From: Acanthochromis polyacanthus
Lineage: Eukaryota > Chordata > Actinopteri > Pomacentridae
DNA length: 64,000 nt
Direction: 5' to 3'
Assembly: GCF_021347895.1 (NCBI RefSeq)
Contig: NC_067115.1
Coordinates: forward strand, 11,308,064 to 11,372,063
The position numbers were made by a program, and so were the translations under genes. The notes under the pieces were generated by a model. That model saw nothing but the letters and a program-made list of their open reading frames with translations. It was not told the origin of the DNA and searched no databases. Positions 1 through 13,889 of this stretch are shown in pieces; the first letter of the stretch is position 1; each line of letters begins with the position of its first letter.

Positions 1-398
1 CAGATCTAATGAAATACCTGTAGCCAGGACAGAAAAGTCACGTTATCTGGGATACACAGGAGAGTACAGGCGATGTAGTCTGTCTCTGCAACACATTATT
101 AAATGATCAAGGTCATCTCAGCTGTTTGTTTATTCTGGCCCAACTACAGATTACTCGGAACTCTCTATGCGACTTGATTCACGGTGATATTTAAGCATAA
201 ATAATTCTTATTGTGTCTTTGCATCTGTTGTGATCAAGGTTGCCTTTAAGATAAAATATTTTGTAAATGTATTATTTCTTCCACCAACTATGTAGTAGCT
301 AGGAACAACAACATTTGTATTTTTGTGCTTCTTCTGTTATTTCTTTATGAATGAATGAATTGATCCATTAATTCTTTCATTTGGTAAATTATTTTAAT
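1..398. other. Noncoding, no feature seen
   Basis: AT-rich unique-looking sequence. No open frame of note, no repeat unit and no recognisable element. The last eight bases (391-398, ATTTTAAT) are the left target-site duplication of the element that follows. Confidence 0.6.
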
Positions 399-712
399 TA
401 GGGCTGCAACTAACGACGCGTCGACGAATCGTCTGAGCATGATACGTCCTCAAAAGCAGAAGTGAGCGCGCAGTGCAACACAAATCGCAGTCCGACCGGA
501 GCGCAGAACACGGACGGACATCGGTGCTGCATCGTGCGATGTTAGTTTTTGCATCGTGCGATGCAGCACCGATGTCCGTCCGTGTTCTGCGCTCCCGTTG
601 GACGATGATTTTTTTTCGGACGGTGATTTCTGTTACAATGCGCGCTCACTTCTGCTTTTGATGACGTATGGTGCTCTGACGATTCGTCGACGTGTCGTTA
701 GTTGCAGCCCTA
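399..712. mobile_element. hAT-type foldback MITE with perfect 8-bp TSD
   Basis: A 314-bp non-autonomous DNA transposon. It starts TAGGGCTGCAAC and ends GTTGCAGCCCTA, and the eight bases on each side are identical (ATTTTAAT at 391-398 and 713-720). An 8-bp duplication with a TAGGG-type terminus is the pattern of the hAT superfamily. Almost the whole element is an inverted repeat: left arm about 399-541 and right arm about 552-712, with a loop of about 10 bases. The innermost 39 bp of each arm are perfectly complementary. It has no coding capacity; the short open frames across it are by-products of the palindrome. The intact TSD and highly paired arms suggest a fairly young insertion. Confidence 0.88.
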
Positions 713-1014
713 ATTTTAATGACAGTGCTCATTCTCCTGCAGGAATGCTGCACCGAATATTGCTCCTGTCATTATGAGACTACTGTGATCATTTTAAAGA
801 GATACAAACAAGCCAGATGTTTTTCCTCTTTTTAACAGAAAGATAATGACATGCAGTTAGACTATTCTGCGTTGTAGAATGGTCTGACCATGCACAACTG
901 CCAGTGGGGTGAACCTTCAGAACTTGCATGGCTCATTAACTTTGAATCTGACAGCATCATTAGTCAAAAGTGTATACAATGTTTTAGTTTTTGCGACATA
1001 CATATTGATCTTGC
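713..1014. other. Noncoding, no feature seen
   Basis: After the right target-site duplication (713-720) there is unique AT-rich DNA with no supported feature. Confidence 0.5.
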
Positions 1015-1180
1015 TATCGGCCTCAGCTCTATTTTCTGCTTATAAATAATTGACAAACATTAGCATGCTAACACACTAAAAGGATATAGTAAACATATCT
1101 GCCAAGCACTGGCATATTAGCTTAACCAGTGTGAGCATTATAGTATGCTGACCTTAGCATTTAGTTTAATTTAGACAGAA
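1015..1180. repeat. Decayed interspersed fish repeat (TTAGCATGCTAACA type)
   Basis: The order of blocks (ATCGGCCTCAGCT, then CATTAGCATGCTAACA, then TGCTGACCTTAGCATTTAG) matches, as I remember it, a very common repeat in percomorph fish genomes. This copy is diverged and has no clear ends. Its class is not known to me. A second part of the same family appears to lie at 11415-11765. Confidence 0.5.
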
Positions 1181-4100
1181 ACCAAAGCAACATTTTTTTG
1201 TGTTGCTGTTGTTTTGTTTTCTGGGGGTTATTTTGAGGTGGTGACATAGATAAATGACTGTAAGGTCAATGAGCAGACTCAGTGGGTGTGATTAGATGTG
1301 AAATTGCTTGGGCCAGCGTTAAGTGAAATGAAGAAAATTCTTCACCCTTAAAACAAAAAAAAGAAAAAAGAAAAATGGACGATTTTTTTCCCCCAGGGCT
1401 TTACACATTATGTTATATGAATGAGCCAAGGTGAAAATTCACTTTGCTTAGTCAGCACTCATACCTGATTTGATGCATGTAGAGAACTTAGACGTTCATA
1501 ACAATACTAGAAGTTGCAGTGTTTAAAGTCACATAAGTCGATATGTAGATGGAGATCATCACAAATTCAACTGTTTCAGTGAGAGGTTGGGAATGCTTTG
1601 TGTTCACAGTTTCAAATTCAAAGCCTCAAACTGAAGTTAGCACTGTGGGATATGCTGCACAGAAATCTAAATCAGTCCTTGTTGTACTGATGAGTTGCAG
1701 ACCTCAGTATGCTACTTATTATATGTTGTGCTTTTCCAGGCTAAATTTATTTTAGCATCAATATGTTTTAGATTCTTTGCATATGGAGAAATATTTAAGG
1801 TCTTTCCTCTTCCCCATATTTTTCACACACCATGCAAGTGCTCACACAGAGCCCAATTTGTTTTCTTTCACTTTAAACAAATCTGCAAGACAGTAAAGAG
1901 AGCTGTTTGAGTATTGCACTCACTGCATCGCTCCACTGAGCTGTCAGCTTAGGCATTTGTACCACCATGTAATTAATTTACAGTACAATGTATGAACACT
2001 TCAGAATACTTTGTTTTGCATTTTTTAGACACTCATCTCTCTGGGAGTGTGTTCTTTTGAATATTTCTTCAGGGTTATGAAGACTTGAACACAATTTATC
2101 TATGCACCACTTCATTGCTTGTAAAAGTAGTGCACCTGATTCTTAATTTTGAATTCCATTTTGTCTCTCTTTGTTCGTTGTCTTCTTGATCATGAAATAT
2201 TGAGTCTTCCACTCCTTTAACCTCTTTCTTGTGCCCATTCACTTGATCCTCATCATATCCACTACTCATTTTTCTCACTGTTCTGATGCCCTTTGCCCTT
2301 AGCTTTGTCAGCTCAGAGAGACCTCCAGACCCTTGGGCATCAATTTCTAATAACACCATCATCCCTGATCAGGTCTTGCCCATCTAGCTCCAATATAGGA
2401 GACAAATATGAGCACGAACATAAGCTTCTATTCACCCACTGGCTAAATTGGTTATGTCGGGTGGGCCCGCGTCGCAGTGCCCAGAGAATTTCCCCTGCCA
2501 TCAGTGCTGCAGTCTGCAATTAATCTAAAATGGCTAGTCTTAATCAAGACTCCTGTTGCCCGTGGTTAGCAGGTTGACCTGCTTCAGAACAGATCGCTTC
2601 CTGCTGTCAGATGATGTCATCATTGTGAGATCTCAGCACAGTTTGTAATGACTTACTAGTGAGAGGGTCAAGCTTGTAGCGGTAAGTGAGGAGAGGTCGA
2701 AACAGAGTGACACGCTCGAGGTAATTTCACAAGATCCATAAGTGAACATGAAGACATGTTAATCCGAAGAGCTCATTTATTACCTGTATGGCACCTGATT
2801 TAGATTTAGTCAGATTTTATGCATTAGATTTTTCTTGTGTGAGTGTTTCGTCACCATCTAAAGGTGTGATGTATGCTTTACTTATTTACTACTTATTATT
2901 TTATTTTTAAGTATATTGTAGCCTACAGCAATCACCACCTTTGTTCTGTACAGTTACCATGGTTATAGATGTCATTCTCATTTATTAGTTTTATGTATTT
3001 TAAAGGCATATTATTTACTAAAGTTTTTTCTCTCTCTATGTTTAGACACGTAGATGCACTCTCTGATGCGCACTTTCATACACACAGACGGCTACACATA
3101 TGCATACATAAAAAATGGTGAAATAAGAGAGAAGTGGCAATAAGACTTTGTCATCTTCTTATGTTTTAAACTGCCCTCTGTTTTAGTGTGCTATGAATTT
3201 ATAATGGTATACATAATTTGAATAAAAAACAATTGAATACTTTTTCCTATTGAAAATATGGTACGTGTGTGAGCGTATAGCAGCCATTTGGTCCTTTGTA
3301 GACCTGATAGTGACTGGGGGTTTGTATCAGACACTTGGCTAAATAAGGCCCAATCCACATGTTGTTGGTGTCTTCATCTGGAGGTGTGGAGTCATCTGAA
3401 GGTCTGCTTCTTTGTGGCCTCCTTCTGACAACACAACGTCACACTGTTCTGACTAATCTGGAAAATGTCTTCCTTTACGATGGCCCATCTAGTGTGGTTC
3501 CTTAATGTCTCTGCTCCATTAATCGCAGCGGACGGTGTCTTCAGTCTGTAAGTGCAAATATCTCTCTGAGTTGGTTAGAACTGGCTGATTCTACAGTGGG
3601 CTTCCAAAAAAAATTCAGCTTTAAATGAGCTGTTTAGAGCACTGCACCTCTTTGCTCTGACCTGATGACAGCTCAGTATGAAGTCCAACAGTGAAGACAA
3701 AACTCTTCTTAGCCTATGTTTGCACTAAATGTGTCTTCCAGAGAAAGACACTGCATTCATATCATAATGTAAATTTTAAAAGCCTCTATTACAAAAGTAA
3801 CAAACGCATGCTATTGTGAAACTGTCAAAGTCACCACTGTGTGAGTTTGACACATATGTTTTCCATCTTGCAAGCCAACCTAAAAACATTAGCTCCCCTA
3901 ATGTAAATATCTATTGAAACAGAGTGCAGCTGATGAGTCTCCTTGTCTGGCTCGACAGCTCTGGCAGTAAGACAAATTTCTATCATCCATTGTTGAGTTC
4001 TCCCTTTTACTCTGAATGGCTGTTAGGCCTTTTAACCAGTGGCTGCAATTAACATGTCATTTCTTGGCTGTCAGACGCTGTGTGTGTAAGTGTGTGCATG

Positions 4101-6241
4101 TGCAGACACTGGTGTAATAGCTAAATGATAATTTAGACCACATATGCCACATTGACTGACATGAATAAGAAGCATATCGTTTGCTTTATCCCAGGTTCTT
4201 CTCCTCATCAGTTCTTACCTTCTGTTCATTTTGACAGCACGCCAGGAAACGTGCATCTTAATCCAGTCCCTTTCTCTCTCGCGCTCTCTCTCTCGCATAC
4301 AATGTGGTAATTACTAATAAAGACAAGCGGGGCGCATGTGTTAGTGTCTTTTTGTGACATCACACGTGCATTGTTGTTTCTGTGTCATGCCAGTAGCTGT
4401 TTGCAGTGTGTCATAAAGGTGTGAAGGATGCTGTTTCATCACGTAAAACTTTAAATTCTGGCCCCCTTGTGACAGCTAATTGCAAAACTTTTACAACTTC
4501 ATTGGCTTTGTTGATGCACTTTCATCAGCGGAACACAGGTGAGAGTTACTTACCGGCGACATGCTTATGATCAAATGACAAGCCATTGCTCCATAACACT
4601 ATAAGCGATCAAAAAATGCGCAGACTGCCTCCAATTAGATCCAAGCAGAAGAAAAATTAGGGAAAAAAGCGTGTATTCACAAGTGTTTCCCACTGTGCTT
4701 TTGTACAATTTCCAACTCTGTATTCATGATTTCTGTGTAAAATGTTTGAATGTTTTAATGTAAAACTTTTTTTGTTTTAAAAAAAACCTTTATCTATGAT
4801 TTCAAATGTTTTAAAGCCTAAATAATATCTGAAAATTTAAAAAAAAAAATGAATGAAAAGTCAGTCAGCTTAATCACTGGTACCAGTGACTCTAAATTTG
4901 GACGATGACAAAATAAATCACATTATGTCTGATCTTTGTTACTGGAAATGCCTGTCATCTGGTGAATCTCTCCTTAAAAACTGTTCTAATCCCTTCATGG
5001 TATACTGTTTCGATGACCAATATACAGAGTGACCCATTACTGAACTATATACTCAGTCGTTAGACTAATTAAATATGAGTTGATACCAACAATGATAAAA
5101 TCAGTTGTCATAAGATGAAACATTTGTTGTCTTGCTTACTCAAGCATGATTGCTCGCATGGTTGCTGGCATGCCATGCAATAAATGGAAAGTGTGAGACA
5201 ACATAAAAATGTAATTCTGTCAGGTGTTTAAAAAAGTGACAGCGTTACATCGCTCATGTCACATACACAGATGGTTTTATTGTCACATTGCCCACAGTTT
5301 TCTTTGACTTATGATGTATTTTGTACTATTACTGTTCAGAAGGCAATTTCACAAATAATAACACAACATCAGCATCTGTTCTTGAGCATTCAAATTGTAG
5401 CAAAGACGTAATAGAAATCCTCAGAGACATGGGTAAGGTCATGTGTAAAACATGATGAAGCTACAAAAGCTATAGTAACACACTTGGTTAAGATGAGGCA
5501 TAGATCCAAGCAATATTCTCTCTGCTTTGTAAAATAAATGACAGTTCTGAGCAGCAACGCTTTGCCACCCCCGTGAGCACATGACAAATGGTCTAGCAGA
5601 AATTAATTAATAATCATATGTAATTACAAAAGAGAGAGGGCAGATGTGTTAATTGGCATTGTTTCCTCTCTCTGCTTTAAAATAAATAAATAAATGTAAG
5701 CCGGTGTACGTTTCCTTTTAAATGTGTTTGTTGCAAATTAAGTGTAATTTGTTGGACCCCAGGTTGTTAATTGTAATTACAAGATCTGCTACTATTTATT
5801 GGTGCTTTTATTGTGTTATAGTTTGCTTCTTAGATTATTCTCTGTGTATTTATTTACTGAGTTCTGAGTTTTGTGCTTGCTGAGTTTATCTCTATGCTAC
5901 TCCTTGTGAATTCACTCTTGAGCTCTCTATATTTTACGTCCGGGAACAAGCAAATTAGCTTATTCTATAAATTCTGCAGAGTGGTTAAAATTAAAAAGAA
6001 AAATAAGAACAAGAATACAACTGCCAACCACGGAAAAAGTGTTAACTTGATGTTTCACAGAGATTAAGAAAGGGTAAAGGTGCTGACCATCCAAGTTTTT
6101 TCCTCCTCCAGAGTGACAGGATCACAGTCACAGGTCAATACTGTTATCCCTTGCTGAGATATAATCACTTCACACAGTGTGCCATACTGAAAAGGTTATT
6201 TACACATACCTGCTCAAAATGTCACCATTATTCATTCATAT
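1181..6241. other. 5 kb of noncoding DNA
   Basis: No gene or recognisable mobile element. Contents are ordinary AT-rich sequence with short homopolymers (A-runs near 1350-1375 and 4778-4850), a short CT run near 4270-4295, and unremarkable short open frames. A denser, GC-richer block at about 2440-2720 has no coding signal that I can see and remains unexplained. Confidence 0.5.
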
Positions 6242-7050
6242 ATATACTACCAGTCAAAAGTTTTAGGACGTCCCAATTTATAAAAGTTTTTTTTTTAATT
6301 CAAGTAGTTTAAGTCCAGTGAATAGCTTCAAATAGTATAAAGGTGAGTGATGAACTGCCAAAGGTAAAATAAAAAAGGTATGGTTACCAAAACTGAAAAA
6401 TAATGTACATCTCAGAATTACACAAAAAGGCCTTTTTCAGGGAATAAGAAACAGATCAACAACTTAAAGCTGTTCTGCAGCAATGGAGGTTGATTAAGCC
6501 TTGAAAGTTGGTGCTGCCAAATCAGGTGTCCAAACTTTTCTTGATTACTTACAACCTCCTCTGCCTGCATCAATATAGTGTTGTAACACACTGTGGCACC
6601 ATTCCTCCGAGAGCATTATTTGAACAGTATTGCACTGCAGAAAGTAGTGTCGAGGACAAGGCAATTAACAATAGAAGAGAGACAGACCACAATAACACTT
6701 AAAAATTTAGATCTTTCCTACAAATTGCGAAGAAAGTCAAGGTGTCAGTGAATATAGTGTTCTTCCCCATCAAAAGGGAAAACTTTGACAGGAAGAGGTC
6801 TGGAAGACCCAAAGCCACAACAGAATCAGAAGACCAATTTCTGAGAGACAACAGCTTGCGTGATAGGAGGTTCAGAGAACAGCTTTAAGCACAGCTAAAT
6901 AGTAGTCGTAGTAAGCAGGTCTCAGTTACGACTGTGAAGAAAAGACTTGGAGTTGCAGGTCTGACAGGTTGAGTTGCAGCAAGAAAGATATGTCAGAATA
7001 AGGAAAAGAGGCTTTCCTGGGCCATGAAACACTGACAATCGACTACTGGA
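6242..7050 (+). mobile_element. Tc1/mariner-like element, 5' part only
   Basis: The fragment begins with a Tc1-type terminal sequence (TACCAGTCAAAAGTTTTAGG at 6247), followed by the untranslated leader and the first part of a transposase gene on the plus strand. It stops at about 7050 in an A-run plus (TA)n repeat, so the catalytic half and the other terminal repeat are missing. The leader and coding order agree with a Tc1-like family common in fish. It cannot move by itself, and with one terminus absent it probably cannot be mobilised. Confidence 0.8.
6671..7049 (+). pseudogene. Tc1-like transposase, N-terminal DNA-binding part, dead
   Basis: This segment encodes the paired-like helix-turn-helix region that binds the terminal repeats in Tc1 transposases. 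Translation in parts gives KIAKKVKVSVN (first helix-turn-helix), RKRSGRPKATTESEDQFLRD (the GRPR-like hinge between the two DNA-binding subdomains) and SKQVSVTTVKKRLGVAGLTG (second subdomain). The expected initiator ATG has become ATA at 6671-6673. At least two in-frame stops and small indels break the frame, for example after FREQL and after LTG. The DDE catalytic domain is absent. Family assignment is firm; function is lost. Confidence 0.8.
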
Positions 7051-7051
7051 A

Positions 7052-7105
<54 letters not shown>
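7050..7105. repeat. Poly(A) followed by (TA)n microsatellite
   Basis: About 20 A residues run straight into about 18 TA units, exactly where the Tc1-like fragment breaks off. Slippage or a later insertion here may have removed the rest of the element. Confidence 0.9.
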
Positions 7106-7108
<3 letters not shown>

Positions 7109-9569
7109 TGAATTCAACAGAACTCAAACTTGACCTGAAAAGGATTCACAAATTTATCTTCTTTTTCCAAAACGATGTCAGACCTGAAAGAGTTTGCATG
7201 AGAATGATGAGGGTGTGGCCAAAAGCTCAACTTATTATGTTTTTTTAAAATAAAAAAACAACAACAACACCAAAAAAATAACTATCCACTGGATAATGGG
7301 TATCCATTATCAGCTTATGAATAGTGGATTTATGCCAACCATTTCTGTCATTTAATGGGGAGGACTGGGAAACAATTGGGTGCGAAGTGAGTGAAGACAC
7401 TTTCCCCAGTGACCATGCTGCCTGCAAAGTCTGGACCATCAGTCGACATCAAAACAGAGTCTCCCATTTGCTTATCTTCGGCAGGCAGCAGGCCTACTTT
7501 TCACAGAACAGCTGCTGCTGCTGCCCACCCACATTTAATGACATTTGTTATTTCAATTCTACTCCAAACAGTTTCCTCTTCAAGTTTAGCAGGGGGAAAG
7601 AGGCGCAGAGCAGGGAACAATCTCTTCCTTTTACATTGGGATATTGACTTTCCGTTTGCTCACTCTGTGGCAGGGATGCTCTGTTCTGACTCTGTTTCTT
7701 GAGGTTTTTTTGCGTTTTTTTCTCTCTCCCTCTTTGGTGTTGCATAAAACTGTGCCGTTAGAACCTTAAGTTCCCATTTTTATTTAAATGTTCTGTTTCT
7801 ACAGGGACAGGAATTGTTTTTAGCCTGTCAAAAATGCATCCACATATATATTACTGTACTGAATTTAGGACCTTCTTTACTCATTGAATTGATTTCTATT
7901 GTTTGTACAGCTTTGTCATATTTTTATTTAAATAGAGAAATCAAGAAAGACTGGTACTGTTCTAGAACCAGATGCACATGATGCAGGAACTACATTATTA
8001 CTGCCACACACATTCAATTAAGAGACATGGTATTAAAATATTAGATTGCCTAAATGTAGTCAAAGTGATTTTCAGATGAATTACAGCTGAAATATCACGC
8101 TGTTCCTCTCTCATTTTTAATCATATACTGTGCTTCCATGATGTGCAACTGTGCAGTAGGACACCACTGCCAGGATTGCTTACATGTGGGTTTTGGGATA
8201 AACTTTGCATTTCTGGATTAGCTTTGGCATTAGTGAGTGCTGAACGCTTTTGGTTACTGGATTAAATTGTTTCCTCGTTCAAGTCATACATTAATATCTA
8301 ATGTGTAGCATTACCCTGATAGAAGTGGCATTAAGAGCTTAACAAATTTGCCCAGAAAAGACCAAATTAATGACCGCCGTAGAGACTTACTCACTTTTTT
8401 TTTCATTTACAGTACATTAAAGGGATTTAACTAGAATATGCATATTGATGAATGATGACCAATCCTTGCGCTTCATCTAAGCTCCAGATTTTTGTGCCGC
8501 TTTGATATCAATACAGTATTTTTTTTAAAAATATATATTACACACCTGATTGGAGTATTGCAGTCATACATTCTATACCATTATTTGTCACACCAACAGA
8601 AATTGAGTTGTTCCATTTCTCATTTATCCCTGAAAGCACTTTTTGATATAAATGACCAGCTTATGGCTTGCAAAATATGTTCATGAATCAGGCTGGTGCC
8701 ATTAAGAATGGATGACAGTATCAGACACCACTGGTAACTGACAATAACATCTTTCTAAAAGGGAAAGCAAAAGTTAAAAAGGGACAGGACATCTAGGCAA
8801 AGTTTAAAACAAAGATAATTTCTTATAATTTGGTTGAGGTCATTGTGATAAATTATGTAAAGAGGAGTTTGATAACAGCAGCATATGTTGCATGAATCCT
8901 CACTAGAATGTACTTCTGACAGAATGAAATTCTTCTGTTTTCTTCTGTTCCATCTTTTAAGCAACACAAAATGTCTTCATTAAGAACTCTGTGAGGCAGT
9001 ACTCAAACACACCAGTGCTCTGAGCTAAATGCTACCATCAGCAGGGCACTTTTTTGTCAGATGCCCCCTGCCCAGCACGCTGGGGGCATGCCAAGGCATT
9101 TTGGCACTTCTAAATAGGGCGGGGTCAAGAAGAATACATTATCATGCATTATAGATAGACATGTTAGAGGTTGTGACCATCAAAACCAATCACATTTTCA
9201 TTCTCTTTCAACAAAGGGCTCTCTCCATTATAACAGTTTGGGAGCCCTCCTGAGAGTTTGTTTTTTTTTTCCATAGGAATTTTTGTTTTCCAAGACTTTG
9301 AGATATTCAAAATGTGTATTCAGCCACTCAAATATAATACTGAGGACAGACTGTATTGCTTTGAAGTCAGATTCACTTGAATTCACATTGTCTATCTACA
9401 ATAATACACAACAATCATGCACCATTTTTTTCCATCGCAATGATCCGTAAGCATCGTTGGTGGTTTTTAATAAAAACTCAGCATGATGCCATACAAATAA
9501 AAATCTGTCAAATATTTCATTAAAAAAATGATTTAGGGCCAAAAAATCCAGATTTTTCATTCATTCATT
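7106..9569. other. Noncoding; one short hairpin
   Basis: No gene. A GC-richer stretch at about 7420-7700 has overlapping short open frames but no recognisable protein. At 9061-9089 there is a perfect 8-bp stem (ATGCCCCC with GGGGGCAT) around a GC-rich loop. The rest is AT-rich unique DNA. Confidence 0.5.
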
Positions 9570-9581
9570 TATTTATTATTA

Positions 9582-9619
<38 letters not shown>
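9570..9619. repeat. (ATT)n microsatellite
   Basis: Slightly imperfect TTA/ATT triplet array of about 50 bp, preceded by a few ATTC units. Confidence 0.9.
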
Positions 9620-10994
9620 TTCTTTATATTTCAGCTAGATAGGAAAGATTTATGTGCTAAAAACAAACAAACACAAAAAGTAAAACATGCATAGAGTCTG
9701 GTTAAAAATAATAAAATTGAAATAAATTTCCCGCCTTAATGCCCCATCCTGGCAATGATCCACACACACTACTGTAATTATGCTTTTTTTTTTAAATAAA
9801 TCCTCTCCTTTTTTCCCTATCCTGAACAATCTCTATCACATCATATTTCAGCAATGTGTCTACTTTTGTTGTAATCTGGAAGGTACTGTGTTTTGGATGG
9901 AGACATTGGGGGACTGCTGGCAGAAACTGATTGCGTTGGGAGAGTTATTAGCAGACAAAAATCATTTTTTATGGGACTGCATGAACTATTTTTCTCAGTT
10001 TGTCAGGATCCAACATACCTGTTGATTTAGAGTCAAAAAGGTAGAATAATTAATCAAAATGACGAGTTTGATTTGCGCATCATGTTGCTTTGCCACAGTC
10101 TGGGACTTGATGCACAAAATGTAACCAGCGACTCTGCTTTACATAATTGTGGCATGAGTGTGCTCAGCATCACTCCTGCTTGGAACTACAAATACAGCAG
10201 ATACATGCTCCTTTCAAATGACTATAAAGAGTTAGAAGAGCAGAGGAGAGGCCTTCAGTATTGGCTACTCAACTCTTGTGGTGCTGATAAGAATCACATG
10301 TTCATCTTTACTCTGTCTGGCATTAGTGTTGTAAAGGAAATTATACTTTTTCTTTGTGGTCTGCATGATCAAATGTCAACTGGTTGAGAAAATGTACAAC
10401 AAAAATGCAAACGGAAGCAACAAAGTGAGTAAAATTAGTTGTGAGATTTTACATCAATTTGTGTGGGTGTACTTTTGGCTAAGAAAGGCACCCAAATAAT
10501 TTCAAACAAAAATGCAACAAGCTGTTCTTCTGCTCAGAAGGATGTACTCTGATCACGATTACTGGAAGAGAGGTATGTTTTAGCCTGAAGCCAGAATTTT
10601 CAGCGTCTCAAAGGTGTCTTTCTTTTAACCTGCTAGATCACCATGGTAACTTATTTTGCACTGCTAACCTGGTCTGTGGGCAGGTTATGTTCGGAGTTCT
10701 GGATTTAGGTTTGCTGCACGACACATCTCTTTCTCGTCTGTTTGTGACACTCATGCATTAGTAAACCCAGCAGACGAACTGTATGTGTTGCCTTGGGAAC
10801 CTACATGCATTCAGTTGGCGATACAAAAAATGCATAAATGTGTCTTTGCGCTTGATCCTGGTTTGCTGCCAGGGTAGTTTTACACTGCTAGTACTGCAGC
10901 TAATAGAACACAGATTAGAAAACAGATTATTCTATTGGTGTTTTATCAGAGAATATTCAATTGACAACATTAAGTCCACTTTTTATAGTCAAAA
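9620..10994. other. Noncoding, no feature seen
   Basis: Unique-looking DNA. Short open frames at about 10073-10387 and 10783-10990 show no protein family that I know and no splice context that would support them. Confidence 0.5.
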
Positions 10995-11414
<420 letters not shown>

Positions 11415-11765
11415 GGAAGAAAAGTCAGGGCAGCACCAAAGTCATCAGGATCCATCAGGTTAGGGTCATGATGTAGGTACAGAAGTGTGTGCTAGTCCAA
11501 GTTTCACATTATAAGTGAAAACTGTGGGGAAAGCTAAACTCATTAGAATTGCTCTGTCCTGAATTTTATTGCAATACAAAATATTAAACTAAATATCACA
11601 AAAATCAAGGCCACAATGGTGTGGGATTTAAAGGCATGAGATCACATTTGCCCTTGAAAGTCTTCAAAAATTTTATATCAATCCATCTCACAGATGTTGA
11701 AGTATTTCACAATGGACTATAGTGGTGGAAAGGCGGAGTGTCAATAGCAGCTTTAGAGGAATACC
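11415..11765. repeat. Decayed interspersed fish repeat, second block
   Basis: The segments AAAAGTCAGGGCAGCACCAA (near 11421), ATCAATCCATCTCACAGATG (near 11678) and GACTATAGTGGTGGAAAGG (near 11714) match in order the part of the common percomorph repeat that describes, in its usual form, a CCATCCAATAGTTGTTGAG-like core. It is heavily diverged, its ends are unclear, and its class is unknown to me. Confidence 0.5.
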
Positions 11766-13889
11766 ATAAGCTTTGCTAAAAGAGTAAATTGGTCAAATAT
11801 TCCTCAAATTGTATGTAAAGTTATACTTCTTGATAAGAAATTAGGAATGTGCGAATATCTTGAGTACTTTCTACAATGTTGGTAATGTATTTGTTAAAGA
11901 AAAGAAGAAAGATTTATGAAATATTAAGCCAGCAAAGGAGGATTTTGGACAAAAATCCAACAAATTAAAACTTGTGAGATGTCCTTCATTAAATACACTA
12001 CACATAATAGAAAGTTGGTATGCTTGAGTTAAATCACATTCAGTTGTCCAGTGAAAAAAGAAAACGACGCAATGAAAATGCAAATCAATGAATAAGTTGC
12101 AGAAGCCACAGTTACGCAATAAACTAACCCTGAGAGAATAGTAACAGTTCATAAATGTAGGCCAACTGTCAAATACGAGTTGCAGAGTGAAGCTAATAAA
12201 GACTGACAGATTCCCAAGCATCCAAATTGCCTAAAATTTCAATGAATCATCTCAACAACTTTTTCAAACATAAGAAGACACAGATGGATACATGGAGACA
12301 CCAATGGATAGCCGAGAGGGGTCTTTGCACCATTTGTCATGGTTTTCTCCCATGTAACGGCCAGAAATGAATTCCAGTGTTTACATACACATACAGCACA
12401 GAGAGCACATGGCCACCAACAAACAGGAACTCCAACAGACTTCAGCTTTTCAGCAGAGGAGAAAATGGAATCATAGTCTGATGTTTACCAGCTATGTGAA
12501 AAATAACACAGTTTTATAATTGAAGTCCTCCATGCATTCATCTGACTAAGTGAGACTCTTGTGCACATCAAGCTTTATGCACAGAGATACTCACCAGACC
12601 TGGCAAGGAATACTCTTTGTATAAGACAGGTGTGAAAAGGTACTTGACTTGAAGTGGAGTAAGATCTAATTGATTGAGTTTAAGGAGCTCAATAGGAGCC
12701 TGCTGCGTCTATCTTTCGCATTTATTATTTTCCATTGTGTATGCGAGTTTGCGAGAGCTAAATGTGCCTCGTCTATGTAGAAGTGGTGAAATATTTCTCT
12801 TACTACTGGGATTGTGAATCTCCCTTTTGCAGTCAAGCCTCTCTTATTTAGTTTTCTTTCTGATCCATGACATAACAACAAAAGAGTGATCAATAAGAAA
12901 CTAGGAACATTATACTTAGTCTTCACAGCAACTTTTGACAAACACGCTGAGTTGCACACTTGCTACACCTACACTCTGGCTGTCTGTACTCCTCTATACC
13001 TCTGCGCACAGGAATATGTGCCATTCTGTTTCTTTTCCAACGGGCTTTTGCAGAAAGGGAGCCAAGCCAAAAAATTTTTTGAAAAAGCATGCCAAACTGG
13101 CATCACACAGTTGTATTAAGCAGTCTTTCATGTAAGAGCTGCACACAAACAGGCCCCTGAAACAAGTTAACAGGTTTGTCTTGGTAGAAGAAGAAGAAAG
13201 AAGGGCGAGGGATTTTTGTGAGTGTATTTAAACTGAAGTGCTGGAACCCTCCACCTCCGTTTTATGTGTGAGGAAAAAGAAATCTAATCTTACAATTTCT
13301 GTCATTGCCTGTGTGCACTTGTTATTGGCAGCTATTATTTAATATACAAAGATCTGATTCATGGTTAGGAAACTTGATTTGCACGCTATTTTAAACGCTG
13401 TCGCCCAACTACAATCTGTTTTTCATGTGCAAATCAATGAATCCATTGATAATATTTAATTGGGTATACTGGAAAAAAAGATGATCTAAGAACAGAAAAC
13501 CAGAGGACATAGTGTAGCTGTGTCAGGCACCGTGATACAGTGGAAGGAAAAATGCGATTTTCAAATGATGCCATCCACTGTAACAGCAGAAACCAGAGCA
13601 ATATAGAACATGACTGAGTAGTGATGCTCAGTAAATGGTAAGATCATAAACGGATAACATGAGCAACAGAAAATAAAACGTCATGTGGGGAGGCACATTG
13701 TCAAAAGTACAAGCTGTTGCTTTAGAGTTTGACATTCCAGAGTAGATTTGTTTCCATGGAGACCCTTCTTTGTTAGCCATGAAGTTGTCCAGCAAATTTG
13801 CAGGATATGTTCCATGGTAATGTCGTGCATGTGTACGTGTGTGCATCATGTATGCATTCATGTGTTGAGGATTTTTTTTTTTGAAGGTG
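11766..13889. other. 2.1 kb of noncoding DNA
   Basis: No gene or recognisable element. Short open frames on both strands have no family resemblance. A T-run lies at about 13871-13882, just before the hAT element. Confidence 0.5.
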
